This document shows, piece after piece, positions 48,004 to 57,188 of a stretch of DNA of 64,000 nucleotides (position 1 is its first letter; every line of letters starts with the position of its first letter). Both the position numbers and the translations under genes were made by a program. This DNA is from Pseudobacteroides cellulosolvens ATCC 35603 = DSM 2933 (GTDB taxonomy: Bacteria > Bacillota > Clostridia > Acetivibrionales > DSM-2933), in contig NZ_LGTC01000001.1 in NCBI RefSeq assembly GCF_001262605.1, forward strand, positions 1,598,501 to 1,662,500. The letters are read 5' to 3'. The notes under the pieces are model-generated. The model was not told where the DNA came from. It ran no database searches and saw nothing but the letters and a program-made list of their open reading frames with translations.

Positions 48004-48135
48004 TTGCATGTCAGTAATTATATAATTATTTTATTATTATCATCTACAATTCCTGTAACTTCTTTAAATTCTACTTCTGAAAACAAAATATTTAATACTA
48101 TCCTTCCCCCTTGTCGAAAATTTTGTCCGATATGA
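48004..48135 (+). other. out-of-frame signal-peptide leader of the M14 carboxypeptidase
   Basis: A strong AAGGAGGT site precedes TTG 48004 by eight nt. The frame reads (M)HVSNYIIILLLLSSTIPVTS..., a Sec-type signal sequence with a weak N-region, and stops at 48135. If the run of five C at 48106-48110 were six, the frame would pass into the carboxypeptidase as ...TILPPLSKILSDMSKVQPVED. This is inference; reads must confirm the base count. Confidence 0.55.
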
Positions 48136-49124
48136 GTAAAGTTCAGCCTGTTGAAGACAAAATTACTGAACCTCAAATGGTTCCAGCTAGAAAAGAAGCC
48201 ATTGTAAATCCATTTGTACCATATTCTCATGAAACTATGCTTAATGATTCAGTCAAATTATCCCAATCTCATCCTGATATAATTACAGTTGACAGCATAG
48301 GCAGATCTGTTGAAGGCAGAGATCTACTATTGATAAAGTTGGGAAAAGGAAATAGAAAGATATTTTTAAACGGAAGTCATCATGCAAGAGAATACATATC
48401 AACTTCTCTGCTTATGAAAATGATAGATGAGTATTCTAAAGCATATAGCAATAATGAAAACTTCGAAGGCTATGATGTAATAAACTTGTTAAATGAATTT
48501 ACCATATATTTTGTTCCCATGGTTAATCCTGATGGAGTTAACCTTGTATTAAACGGTATTAATTCTGTAAAAAATCCCCAAAAGTTAAGAAACATTCAAA
48601 TGGTAAACAAAAACTCCAGGGGTTGGAAATCCAATATTAATGGAGTGGACTTAAACAGAAACTATCCTGCAGTATGGGAAAAAATTAATAACGGTTTTTT
48701 AAGGCCAAGTTCTGAAAGGTTTAAAGGTTATTCAAGGGGTTCAGAACCGGAAACCCAGGCAATTATGAATTTATGCAGAAATAATGATTTTGAATTAGCT
48801 ATGGCCTATCATGCCAAAGGCGAAGTTATTTATTGGGCTGACAGCGGAACTTGCAACATAATTCCAAAAGCCTCTGAAATAGCTGATAGATTATCTAAAA
48901 TAACCGGATATAAAAAGCTGCCGGTTTCCCAAAATCCGTCCATTTATGGAGGTGGTTTTGAAAACTGGTTTAGAATAGAATTTAAAAGACCGGCTTTTTG
49001 TATTGAGCTCTCTCCCTATAATGGTGACCTTCCCCATCCTGATTCCCAATTTGACAAATTAGTATGGAATAAAGCCAAATCAACAGGTTTGTTCTTCCTT
49101 CATGAAGCAAAAACATTAAAATAG
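48111..49124 (+). CDS. M14 family zinc carboxypeptidase, probably secreted
   Basis: A 337-codon frame encoding a complete M14 peptidase domain. Zinc ligands are in the HHARE motif and the later AYHAKGE histidine. Substrate-binding NGVDLNRNYP supplies the Arg-Asn pair, and the catalytic Glu lies in FCIELSPY. These enzymes trim C-terminal amino acids or gamma-D-Glu-diamino acid bonds in peptidoglycan peptides. The in-frame starts (TTG 48111 or ATG 48132) have no convincing ribosome site; the likely true start is TTG 48004, with a signal peptide out of frame by one base. The gene may therefore be intact in the cell. Confidence 0.85.
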   Translation: MSKILSDMSKVQPVEDKITEPQMVPARKEAIVNPFVPYSHETMLNDSVKLSQSHPDIITVDSIGRSVEGRDLLLIKLGKGNRKIFLNGSHHAREYISTSLLMKMIDEYSKAYSNNENFEGYDVINLLNEFTIYFVPMVNPDGVNLVLNGINSVKNPQKLRNIQMVNKNSRGWKSNINGVDLNRNYPAVWEKINNGFLRPSSERFKGYSRGSEPETQAIMNLCRNNDFELAMAYHAKGEVIYWADSGTCNIIPKASEIADRLSKITGYKKLPVSQNPSIYGGGFENWFRIEFKRPAFCIELSPYNGDLPHPDSQFDKLVWNKAKSTGLFFLHEAKTLK

Positions 49125-49283
49125 ATTTTAAAAAACCGCACCGTAAACCGGTTCGGCCTCTATATACGCTTACAGCAAACTTTCAATATCTCTCTCCATA
49201 TCAGGCGGCGAAACAATAGGCTCATATCGTTTAATTCATAAAACATGTCTCTTCACTCCTTCAAATTTTGTAACTTTATAAAA

Positions 49284-49518
49284 TTATTTATCAATACCCT
49301 TTATCATTTTTAAAGCTTCTTCCTTAGTATCAACAAATGTCTTTAACATCAACGATTAAAACATAATTTCCATCCTTGCTCAATTCTTTTGATGTTCTTG
49401 TAAATTCTTCACAAAAATTACCACCTTGTTCCAAAGAAAAAAAGCCCTCTGCATATGCAGTAAATATCTTATTATTGCGATCTACATCCATTTTAAATAC
49501 TCCAGTCCCTTGTAACAT
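49284..49518 (-). pseudogene. remnant of a small STAS-like domain gene with an internal deletion
   Basis: The N-terminal part (49518-49330, MLQGTGVFKMDVDRNN... YVLIVDVKDI) has a ribosome site GGGGGA and looks like the first half of a short STAS-like protein (GFFSLEQGGNFCEEF). It then stops. In another frame the next bases read TFVDTKEEALKMIKGIDK-stop (to 49284), the usual end of the same kind of protein. The middle, perhaps 50-60 codons, is missing, and the join is out of frame. So this is a decayed gene. Confidence 0.6.
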
Positions 49519-49691
49519 AATTATTATCCCCCGGCAAATATTATTTTTACTTATAAATTAATCGACATTTTTTATTCAATTGTTAACTCCTTATGAGATA
49601 TTTAATATTCAAATATATAATAAATAGGGATGCACATAATATATACAATCCTAAGAATTTTGAGATATGATAATTATGATTAGATTAATAC

Positions 49692-49777
49692 AAAAAGAAC
49701 TAATCTTTGACTAAAATGTTTTGCAATAATTAAAAATGTAAAATGCTTATTGCAAAACATATAGATTAGTTCTTTTT
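49692..49777. repeat. 86-nt two-part inverted repeat (possible terminator, hairpin RNA or small element)
   Basis: Outer arms of 15 nt match perfectly (49692-49706 and 49763-49777). Inner arms of 12 nt also match perfectly (49718-49729 and 49747-49758), around a 17-nt A/T loop. A T-rich and A-rich flank on either strand could make it a bidirectional terminator for the beta-CASP nuclease gene. The rest of 49519-49831 shows nothing else. Confidence 0.7.
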
Positions 49778-49831
49778 ATAAATCGCAGATTAAACATTCT
49801 GCTCATGGAATTAGATTTATCAAAGCCGCAT

Positions 49832-51457
49832 CTATCTTAAAACATCTACCATCTGCTTTTCCAGATTCCTTAACTTAATCCTGATTTCATCTATTTCGAA
49901 ATCTTCCTTCTCATCTTTCATGTCGGTTTTAAGAATTTCTGCGAGCTCATTAAATTCTTCCTTCATAGTCTCAAGTAGCTCAATAACAGCAAGCCTCTTG
50001 AATTGATAGCTAATTTCAGGTTTTTCCATGCTCTGGATAACTTTTCCGCCGCCTATTACATAGGACATACCTTTATCCGGTATAACAGTTTCTATTCCCA
50101 ATTTGTCCTTAATTAGTTCTGAAAAGGTTTCCATTACCTCCTCTTCACCATGAACAATAAATATCTTTTTGGGTTTTCTATTAAACCTTGAAACCCAAGA
50201 GAGGAGATCATCCCTGTCTGCATGGCCTGAAAAGCCGTCAATTGATTGAATTTTTGCCCTTACGTTAATCTCTTCTCCAAAAAGCTTTACCTTTTTTGCA
50301 CCCTCGACAAGTTTTCTCCCTAAGGTACCTATAGCCTGATAACCTACAAAAAGAATGGTAGAGTCTTCTCTCCAGAGATTATGTTTTAAATGGTGCTTGA
50401 TCCTGCCGGCCTCGCACATTCCACTTGCAGATATTATAATAATACTGTCTTTCCTATTATTGAGTTCCTTTGATTCATCCGCTGTTTTAGTGAACTGAAG
50501 CCCTGGAAAATCCAATGGATTATCACCATTTTCTATATACTGCCTTGCTTCCTCATCGTAGCAGTCAAGATTTTTTCTGAAAATCTCGGTAGCAGATATG
50601 GCCAAAGGACTATCAATAAATACCGGTATATCCAGCAGCCTTTCCAGCTTTCCCTCAAATTGTTCTCTCTTCTTATGAATATCATATATGATTTCCTGGG
50701 TTCTTCCGACAGCGAAAGAAGGTATGACAACATTTCCGCCCTTTTCAACTGCCTCATTCACAATATCAATAAACTTATCAACCCTGTTGTTTTTATCATC
50801 ATGAAGCCTGTCACCATAAGTTGATTCCATAATTAGATAATCAGCCGATTCGATAATGGATGGGTCTCTTAAGATTGGAATATCTCTGTTTCCTATATCC
50901 CCCGAAAACACCAATTTTGTCTCGTCACCTCTATCGGTGACCCAAACCTCTATCATGGCTGATCCCAAGATGTGTCCTGCATCATTAAATCTAACCTTAA
51001 CATCATCATTGATTTTTACTGCTTCACCATAGTTTAGCCCCTTAAACAGGCTTATACAATCAATTGCATCCTGATAGGTGTACAGAGGTTCTATTGCATG
51101 TTTCCCAGCCCTTTCCCTCTTCCTGTTAATCCAATCTGCTTCCATTTCCTGAATATGTCCGGAATCCGGAAGCATTATGCTGCATAAATCGCAGGTAGCA
51201 TGAGTTGCATATACTGTCCCTTCAAAGCCATCCTTGTATATTTTGGGAATCCTTCCGCTGTGGTCGATATGTGCATGAGTGAGTAAAATGAATGATAGTT
51301 CTGATACATCAAAAGGAAATGGTTCCTGGTTTAGAGTAATCTCCTTGGAGTGGCCTTGAAACATTCCACAGTCCACAAGAAACTTACAGCTCTTTGTTTC
51401 AACTAGATAACAAGATCCGGTTACTGTTTTAGCTGCTCCGAGAAATGTTATTTTCAT
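49832..51457 (-). CDS. metallo-beta-lactamase / beta-CASP nuclease (CPSF-like exonuclease)
   Basis: A 541-residue protein. The metallo-beta-lactamase motif is LLTHAHIDHSGRIP (about residues 57-70). Other metal ligands lie in AGHILGSAMIEV and FSGDIGN. A beta-CASP domain is marked by FAVGRTQEII, SASGMCEAGRIKHHLKHNL and the terminal IDGFSGHADRDDLLSWV (RMMBL). This is the archaeal/bacterial CPSF-73-like family of RNA processing nucleases, distinct from RNase J. An extra helical C-terminal tail of about 80 residues (LLETMKEEFNELAEILK) is present. It is a single gene with the hairpin at 49692 behind it. Confidence 0.9.
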   Translation of the reverse strand: MKITFLGAAKTVTGSCYLVETKSCKFLVDCGMFQGHSKEITLNQEPFPFDVSELSFILLTHAHIDHSGRIPKIYKDGFEGTVYATHATCDLCSIMLPDSGHIQEMEADWINRKRERAGKHAIEPLYTYQDAIDCISLFKGLNYGEAVKINDDVKVRFNDAGHILGSAMIEVWVTDRGDETKLVFSGDIGNRDIPILRDPSIIESADYLIMESTYGDRLHDDKNNRVDKFIDIVNEAVEKGGNVVIPSFAVGRTQEIIYDIHKKREQFEGKLERLLDIPVFIDSPLAISATEIFRKNLDCYDEEARQYIENGDNPLDFPGLQFTKTADESKELNNRKDSIIIISASGMCEAGRIKHHLKHNLWREDSTILFVGYQAIGTLGRKLVEGAKKVKLFGEEINVRAKIQSIDGFSGHADRDDLLSWVSRFNRKPKKIFIVHGEEEVMETFSELIKDKLGIETVIPDKGMSYVIGGGKVIQSMEKPEISYQFKRLAVIELLETMKEEFNELAEILKTDMKDEKEDFEIDEIRIKLRNLEKQMVDVLR

Positions 51458-51700
51458 ATCGGCACCTCACTTATTAATATTAAAAGTGATATTAATCTTA
51501 CATTTGTCACTTTTAATTTTGCATTATTAAATTCTTCCCTAATTCTATTATACCAGATATTTCATGGCATCGAAATCCCTTTTATACCGGAGTTATGAAA
51601 TAACTTTTTTGATGTTTATTATCAAGAAACATTTACATGCATACAACATTATTATAAAATAATAACATAAATTTCTAGTTTGGAGGAGGTAATAGCAATT

Positions 51701-52525
51701 ATGGAACCGCAAGTAATTTACAAAAAAACCTCAATCACTTCTATAACAGCACGGTGGTGGTTTATAGCTTTAATTCCATTAATATTTTTCTTTTCCCCGC
51801 CTTTTGTCCAAAAAAACGGTCTATCTCTTTTGAATTTTCAAAATTGGTTTAAAACCATAGGAGATATAAGCTCCAACAATTTTACAAGCTATTTTGCCAA
51901 GTATTCGCCAATTATGAATTTAACAGCACTTATAGTTATAATTCTTGTATTTGTGTTAAAAAATAAATTCACAAGGGTGTTTTCAATATATGCGGCATTT
52001 ATGATGGCTTTTTATGGGGTGACGCAGAATACTTCATATACAGATATAAACGGAATAGGAATCATAACATCATCTTATATTTTTATTCCTATTCTTTCAG
52101 GAATCTGGATTTGGGAAGCCTTTACCAAAAATAACAATTTCGATTTACCTCCAAAAGTAAACATTTGGACAATCACAGCTTTTTGTTTTGCACTTTTTGC
52201 TTTTTGGAATCCTATAAACCCCAAAAACTCAATGCCTGATTTTAACCCTGTATATTTCATGACCAATGGGAGCAATAGTATGTTTTGTACAATGACTCCA
52301 ATGATACTTGCCATATTGTTTTTCTTCTATCCCAATATAAATACAGCTGCTTTAAGAGTCACAGGATTATGCGGTGCCACAATTGGTTTTACACAATTGG
52401 TCATACATTTATGTATTTTTGTAAAAACCAACTGGTGGGTTGGAGTCTTGCATATACCAGTTTTTATACTCTCATTAGCAGCTGTTATTTTATCATTCAG
52501 AGCAGATAAAGGTAGTCTAAAATAG
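51701..52525 (+). CDS. multi-pass membrane protein, unknown function
   Basis: A 274-residue protein with about seven or eight membrane segments and few charged residues. The start is the ATG at 51701, behind GGAGG; an apparent TTG start at 51680 lies within the ribosome site. No motif was recognised. It is convergent with the ArsR gene and does not obviously belong to that operon. Confidence 0.65.
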   Translation: MEPQVIYKKTSITSITARWWFIALIPLIFFFSPPFVQKNGLSLLNFQNWFKTIGDISSNNFTSYFAKYSPIMNLTALIVIILVFVLKNKFTRVFSIYAAFMMAFYGVTQNTSYTDINGIGIITSSYIFIPILSGIWIWEAFTKNNNFDLPPKVNIWTITAFCFALFAFWNPINPKNSMPDFNPVYFMTNGSNSMFCTMTPMILAILFFFYPNINTAALRVTGLCGATIGFTQLVIHLCIFVKTNWWVGVLHIPVFILSLAAVILSFRADKGSLK

Positions 52526-52556
52526 GTATTTGTTATTTGCTCTGCCTAATGTAAGA

Positions 52557-52841
52557 TCAACTTTGCTTTTCATCCAGCAAAAGGCTGATAATTTCCTTGG
52601 CTTCCTCATCAATGACTGTATAGCAAATTTCAGTGCCGTAACGCTTCCCTTCAATTATTCCTACAGCTTTAAGTTTGGCTAAATGTTGGGAAACAGTTGA
52701 TTGAGGGAGGTTTAAGCATTCTTGAATCTTTGTGACATTGCACATATTGTCAATCAATCCTTTTACAATATAAAGCCTTTGGGGATGAGCTAATGCCTTT
52801 AGCTTTTCAGCTTTTCTTTCAATTTTTAATAAATCCTCCAA
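52557..52841 (-). CDS. ArsR-family transcriptional regulator
   Basis: A 94-residue winged helix protein: LKALAHPQRLYIVKGL, a recognition helix in LPQSTVSQHLAKLKAVGIIEGKRYGTEICYTV. The metal-box Cys residues of classic ArsR are not present in helix 3, but Cys are found at CNVTKIQECL and in EICYTV. That is compatible with a thiol/persulfide sensor of the BigR/SqrR or CstR-like kind. The neighbour upstream encodes a sulfur-transfer enzyme, which supports that idea. TTG start with a GGAGGGA site. Confidence 0.8.
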   Translation of the reverse strand: MEDLLKIERKAEKLKALAHPQRLYIVKGLIDNMCNVTKIQECLNLPQSTVSQHLAKLKAVGIIEGKRYGTEICYTVIDEEAKEIISLLLDEKQS

Positions 52842-52892
52842 TGCTATTCCCTCCTCTCTCTTAGGATTTTAGAGTAAATACGTAATTTAGGG

Positions 52893-52957
52893 CATTTCAA
52901 AAAATACATTATTCAAGTATTTTTTGTATAATATAATTAATACAGCTTTTTGAAATG
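52893..52957. promoter_or_regulatory. palindromic operator candidate ahead of the ArsR gene
   Basis: A perfect 10-bp inverted repeat CAAAAAATAC / GTATTTTTTG (52898-52907 and 52917-52926, 9-nt loop) lies upstream of the ArsR start. It sits inside a wider 11-nt inverted pair CATTTCAAAAA / TTTTTGAAATG (52893-52903 and 52947-52957). The inner part could be the regulator's own operator; it could also serve as terminator for the upstream gene. Confidence 0.5.
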
Positions 52958-52998
52958 ACCATTGACCAGTTAATTATTTGCTAATACCTTATCCTGTT

Positions 52999-55458
52999 TT
53001 ATATAAACAAATTCATATCCGAATCCTCAGCAGCACCTAGGAAAGTAGCTACTCCACCTATGGTAATACCGTCAATCAGTTCTTCTCTTTTAATTCCCAT
53101 TATGTCCATCGACATGTTACATGCAACAAATGTCACTCCGTTTTTCTTAGCCTGCTGTATAAGCTCTTCCAAAGATGAAACTTCCTTTTTCTTCATAAGA
53201 TACCTTATAAGTTTGCCTCCAATCCCACCCATGCTCATCTTGGAGAGTGTCAGCTTTTTTGAACCCTTTGGCATCATAAAAGCAAACATCTTCGATAAAA
53301 AGTCCTTTTTGACATTGGCACCCTCGGGTTTTCTAAGTATGTTCAGTCCCCAGAAGGTAAAAAACATTGTTACCTTTCTTCCCATTGCAGCAGCCCCGTT
53401 GGCTATGATGAAGGAAGCTATGGCACGGTCAAGGTCACCGCTGAAAATTACCATTGATTTGTCATTTTTTTTTTGAGCTTCCGGCATATCACTGCTTTTA
53501 ATTTCTTTCAAAATAGTAGCTTTAAAGGTATTATTTTCGAATCTTACATCAATAAGCTTATTTCCTGTAGTTTTGCACCATGTTTTTATGTCTTCTGCAA
53601 ATGCAGGGTCTGTGGCCTTTATTTCCAGTATTTCACCATAATTCATGGACTTAATGGTGTCATAAACCTTCATTATGGGACCAGGACACTGGAGTCCGCA
53701 TGCATCAACCTGAATTTTTGTATCTGCAGTACGGCTTTCCGGATTTACATCAACCGGTTTTATATCGTCATTTTTCATAATTTTGTCATACTCGTAAATA
53801 TCCTCATTGGCTTGTTTCTGGACAGCTACCTGGTATGTCTTATAACCTCCGCTAAGGTTTTTAACTTTATATCCCTTCTGCATAAGAATTCTTGACGCCA
53901 GATAACCCCTTAACCCAACTTGGCAGTACACATATATGTCTTTATCCTTTGGTACCTCATCCTGTCTGTCACGAAGTTCATCAACAGAGATATTGACGGA
54001 TCCCTTAATATTGCCCAACTTATGCTCCTCAGGCGATCGTACGTCTATAAGCATCACTTTTTCAGCATCAATGCTTCCTACCTCATCCCAATGAAAAACT
54101 TTCACATCATTTTTTAAAATGTTTGATGCAGTAAAACCTGCTATGTTGACAGGGTCCTTTGCCGATGAATATGGAGGTGCATAGGAAAGTTCAAGTGTCT
54201 CAAGATCATATACCGTCATATTTGCCCTCATGGCTGTTGATATGACATCCATCCTCTTGTCTACACCCTCATAGCCTACTATCTGAGCTCCCAAAATCCT
54301 GCCATCCTTTTTGCCAAAAAGCAGTTTGATTGACATGGGTATTGCACCAGGATAATATCCTGCATGAGATGCGGAATGAGTATAGGACTTTTCGTATTCT
54401 ATACCGTTTCTTTTCAGTATCCTTTCATTATTCCCCGTTACAGCAACAGTTATGTCAAAAACTTTAACAATTGATGTACCTTGGGTTCCACCAAATTTTT
54501 CATTTAGTCCCGCAATATTGTTGGCTGCGATTCTTCCCTGCTTGTTAGCAGGTCCTGCAAGAGGAATTAACGCCTCTTTACCGCTTACAAAATCCCTTAT
54601 CTCTACAGCGTCTCCAACTGCGTAAATATCTTCGTTAGATGTCTGCATATACTCATTAACAAGTATTCCGCCCGTTTTTCCAATTGCTATTCCCGCTTCC
54701 TTTGCAATTTTAGACTCAGGCTTTACACCAATTCCCATTATTACCATATCAGCTTTAAGGTTTCTGCCGCTGGAAAGCTTCACATTAACCCAAGCATCCT
54801 CATCCTCGAAGGCTTCAACTGCATCCTTCAAATAAAACTCAACATGCTTTGTCTTCAAATGTTGATGTACCAAAGCTGCCATATCATAATCCAAAGGACC
54901 TATAACATGATCAGCAAGTTCTACAACGGTAACCTTAACGCCCCTTAAGTGAAGATTTTCAGCCACTTCAAGACCAATAAATCCTGCACCGACCACAACT
55001 GCCCTTTTTGGATTCATCCTGTCAACATAATCCTTGATCCTGAAAGTGTCGGGTATATTCCTAAGGGTGAATATTCTTTTGGAATCTATACCTGGAAGCC
55101 CGGGTCTTATAGGCTCTGCACCCGGAGACAATATGAGTTTGTCATAGTTTTCGGTATACACTTTATTTTCTGCATGGTTTAAAACCTCTACTCTTTTATT
55201 AACCGTATCAATTTTTGTAACCTCACTATTTATCCGTACATCAATCCTGAACCTTTCCTTCATTTTTTCAGGAGTCTGTACCAAAAGCTTATCCTTCTCC
55301 TTTATGACCTCACCTATATAGTAAGGCAGACCACAATTGGCAAAGGAGATATGTTCACCCTTTTCAAAAAGGATTATCTCTGCATCCTCATTAACTCTTC
55401 TCATTCTTGCCGCAGCACTTGCACCACCGGCAACTCCGCCTACTATTAATACTTTCAT
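52999..55458 (-). CDS. CoA-disulfide reductase-like protein fused to rhodanese, TusA and DsrE-type domains
   Basis: An 819-residue protein with four modules. Residues 1-445: pyridine nucleotide-disulfide oxidoreductase of the CoADR/NADH-peroxidase kind, with GGVAGGASAAARMR and redox Cys42 (FANCGLPYY). About 455-545: rhodanese with active Cys in VYCQVGLRGY. About 575-650: TusA/SirA with CGLQCPGPIM. About 665-819: a DsrE/DsrF-like domain ending in the Cys of FVACNMSMDIMG. Such fusions move sulfane sulfur from persulfides and CoA-disulfides between thiol carriers in the cytoplasm. It lies upstream of an ArsR gene and has a good promoter. Confidence 0.92.
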   Translation of the reverse strand: MKVLIVGGVAGGASAAARMRRVNEDAEIILFEKGEHISFANCGLPYYIGEVIKEKDKLLVQTPEKMKERFRIDVRINSEVTKIDTVNKRVEVLNHAENKVYTENYDKLILSPGAEPIRPGLPGIDSKRIFTLRNIPDTFRIKDYVDRMNPKRAVVVGAGFIGLEVAENLHLRGVKVTVVELADHVIGPLDYDMAALVHQHLKTKHVEFYLKDAVEAFEDEDAWVNVKLSSGRNLKADMVIMGIGVKPESKIAKEAGIAIGKTGGILVNEYMQTSNEDIYAVGDAVEIRDFVSGKEALIPLAGPANKQGRIAANNIAGLNEKFGGTQGTSIVKVFDITVAVTGNNERILKRNGIEYEKSYTHSASHAGYYPGAIPMSIKLLFGKKDGRILGAQIVGYEGVDKRMDVISTAMRANMTVYDLETLELSYAPPYSSAKDPVNIAGFTASNILKNDVKVFHWDEVGSIDAEKVMLIDVRSPEEHKLGNIKGSVNISVDELRDRQDEVPKDKDIYVYCQVGLRGYLASRILMQKGYKVKNLSGGYKTYQVAVQKQANEDIYEYDKIMKNDDIKPVDVNPESRTADTKIQVDACGLQCPGPIMKVYDTIKSMNYGEILEIKATDPAFAEDIKTWCKTTGNKLIDVRFENNTFKATILKEIKSSDMPEAQKKNDKSMVIFSGDLDRAIASFIIANGAAAMGRKVTMFFTFWGLNILRKPEGANVKKDFLSKMFAFMMPKGSKKLTLSKMSMGGIGGKLIRYLMKKKEVSSLEELIQQAKKNGVTFVACNMSMDIMGIKREELIDGITIGGVATFLGAAEDSDMNLFI

Positions 55459-55532
55459 AAAATCCGCCTCCCTTTAATGTAGCTCAAGCTTATTTTAACA
55501 AACCGCATTAATCTTAATATCTGTATATTCTA

Positions 55533-55561
55533 ATTTTACGATATAATATAAGTATTGTCAA
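55533..55561 (-). promoter_or_regulatory. promoter of the sulfur-transfer gene, with palindrome over -35
   Basis: TTGACA (55561-55556) and TAAAAT (55538-55533) spaced by 17 bp on the minus strand. The -35 lies inside the palindrome GTATTG-T-CAATAC, a possible regulator site. The ArsR product is an obvious candidate. The rest of 55459-55750 shows nothing recognised. Confidence 0.7.
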
Positions 55562-55753
55562 TACAAACATATGATAAATAAATCTAAATCAGTCATATAA
55601 TATTTCTCAATATTAAACTTAATGCAGACCATTGAATATCATTTGCTAATATAAATTCTTTGTTCAACATAAACTCATACGAACATTTACATTATTGTAA
55701 ATATATTATGTTAATATAAAATTCTTTCAAAGTAAATAAAGGACACTCCTTAA

Positions 55754-56068
55754 CAACAAACCTTAGAGAACTTTTGGCTCAGCAGCCCCTATATACAAAT
55801 AGAAACCGCAATGGCTTATCAGCGTGGGCTTCCTATCATGATTCTTGTAGAAGAAGGCATTATCATGAACAATGTCTTTGGAGGTTTATTAGAACAAGGT
55901 GCAGGTCCTTTTACAATTATCAGATTTAATCACCAAAACGAGCAGTCAATAGCAGACTTCTTTAACGGTGTTTACTGGAAAGAAACATTTGAAGACTGGG
56001 CTGGCGAGGTAAGATGCTATTATGATAAATTAACTTCTCCTGAATGCAGTAATGGTTTTTGTCAATAA
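55754..56068 (+). pseudogene. C-terminal fragment of a larger gene (nucleoside-deoxyribosyltransferase/TIR-like pattern, unsure)
   Basis: An open frame after a stop at 55751 reads ...LSSPYIQIETAMAYQRGLPIMILVEEGI... then IIRFNHQNEQSIADFFNGVYWKETFEDWAGEV. From the ATG at 55811 it has 85 codons, but there is no ribosome site, and conserved-looking residues extend upstream of that ATG. This suggests the end of a decayed gene. The pattern (ETAMAYQRGLPI followed by an acidic loop) recalls nucleotide-binding Rossmann-like proteins such as nucleoside 2-deoxyribosyltransferases, but I am not sure. Confidence 0.5.
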
Positions 56069-56087
56069 AACTTAACATTATTGTGTA

Positions 56088-56143
56088 AAATTATGGTGTC
56101 AATCCCTCAATATCATTTAAAATCCGAAAAGACACCATAATTT
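56088..56143. repeat. inverted repeat between gene fragment and M42 gene
   Basis: Perfect 13-nt arms AAATTATGGTGTC / GACACCATAATTT separated by 30 nt, just after the stop of the convergent M42 gene. It may be a terminator for it. Confidence 0.6.
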
Positions 56144-56152
56144 ACATATAAA

Positions 56153-57130
56153 TTATACTAAACTCTGGGTTAACAGCTTAGCGGCATTCTCCATATCAGT
56201 TAATGATACCATTTCCGAAGGGCTGTGGGTATACCTGCAAGGTATTGATATAGCTCCGGATGGAATTCCTCCTGCTGTCACGTGGATTGCCCCGGGATCA
56301 CTTCCTCCGCTTTCAAGTATTTCAAACTGATAAGGTATGTTTATTTTCTGAGCGGATTCTTCCAATAGCCGCTTAACACTGCTGTGGCATATAACAGACC
56401 TGTCCTTTATCTTTATAGCAGGTCCACTTCCGCATTTTACTTCCATAGGCTTGCAATTAGGTGTATCTCCTGTGAGGGTAACATCTACAGCAATAGCCAG
56501 TTCCGGAAGCAGCTTGTAAGCTGCAGTCCTTGCCCCCCTTAAGCCCAGTTCTTCCTGAACCGTAAATACAAAATAGATTTCATTTTCAGTTTTTGGCAGG
56601 CTTTCTATCGTCTTAATCAAGACTGCACAACCTGACCTGTCATCTAATGCCTTTGATATTACCATGTCTCCCGATAATTGAGCTTCTCCGCAAAAAACAG
56701 CCGTATCTCCTATACTGACCTTACTTTGTGCATCAGCCTTGTCTTTAGCTCCAATATCTATATACATGTTTGAAAGCTTTAGTCCCTTTAAATCCTCAAG
56801 CTTCTCTTCATAGAAGACAGTTCCTACTGTACCGTTTCCAAATCTAACTCTCTGTCCTAATGCATAATTTGCAGAAACCCATCCTATATTTGAAAATCTT
56901 ATAAAGCCTTTGTCATCTATATGGGTTGCCATAACACCAATCTCATCCATGTGAGCCGCAACCATGATTTTCTTACCTCTGCCCTTTTTGGTTGCTATGA
57001 GGTTTCCTAATGTGTCAACTTCTATATTATCTACATATTTTTCAACTTTGCTTTTTATAAATTCTCTTATTTCTTCCTCATTTCCCGATACTCCAAATTT
57101 TTCGGTCAAACTTTTTATAAGATCAAACAT
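56153..57130 (-). CDS. M42 family aminopeptidase (paralogue 1)
   Basis: A 325-residue M42 glutamyl/deblocking-type aminopeptidase. Metal and catalytic residues are in AAHMDEIG, ALDDRSGCA, VQEELGLRGA, IAVDVTLTGDT and the C-terminal CRYTHSPSEMV. M42 enzymes form tetrahedral dodecamers that degrade short peptides in the cytoplasm. The start is set at ATG 57130 behind GGGAGGTAGGA; an apparent start at 57145 is within the ribosome site. It is the last of three consecutive M42 genes. Confidence 0.92.
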   Translation of the reverse strand: MFDLIKSLTEKFGVSGNEEEIREFIKSKVEKYVDNIEVDTLGNLIATKKGRGKKIMVAAHMDEIGVMATHIDDKGFIRFSNIGWVSANYALGQRVRFGNGTVGTVFYEEKLEDLKGLKLSNMYIDIGAKDKADAQSKVSIGDTAVFCGEAQLSGDMVISKALDDRSGCAVLIKTIESLPKTENEIYFVFTVQEELGLRGARTAAYKLLPELAIAVDVTLTGDTPNCKPMEVKCGSGPAIKIKDRSVICHSSVKRLLEESAQKINIPYQFEILESGGSDPGAIHVTAGGIPSGAISIPCRYTHSPSEMVSLTDMENAAKLLTQSLV

Positions 57131-57188
57131 ATTCCTACCTCCCATATATTATTAAAGGGTTCAAGATATTTTTACCATTTCTACTTAG

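Noticed and set aside
49125..49283. Very short minus-strand frame behind a GGAGTG site ending ...PDMERDIESLL
   Set aside because: About 20 codons, start and tail lie in different frames, and no homologue could be recalled; may be debris.
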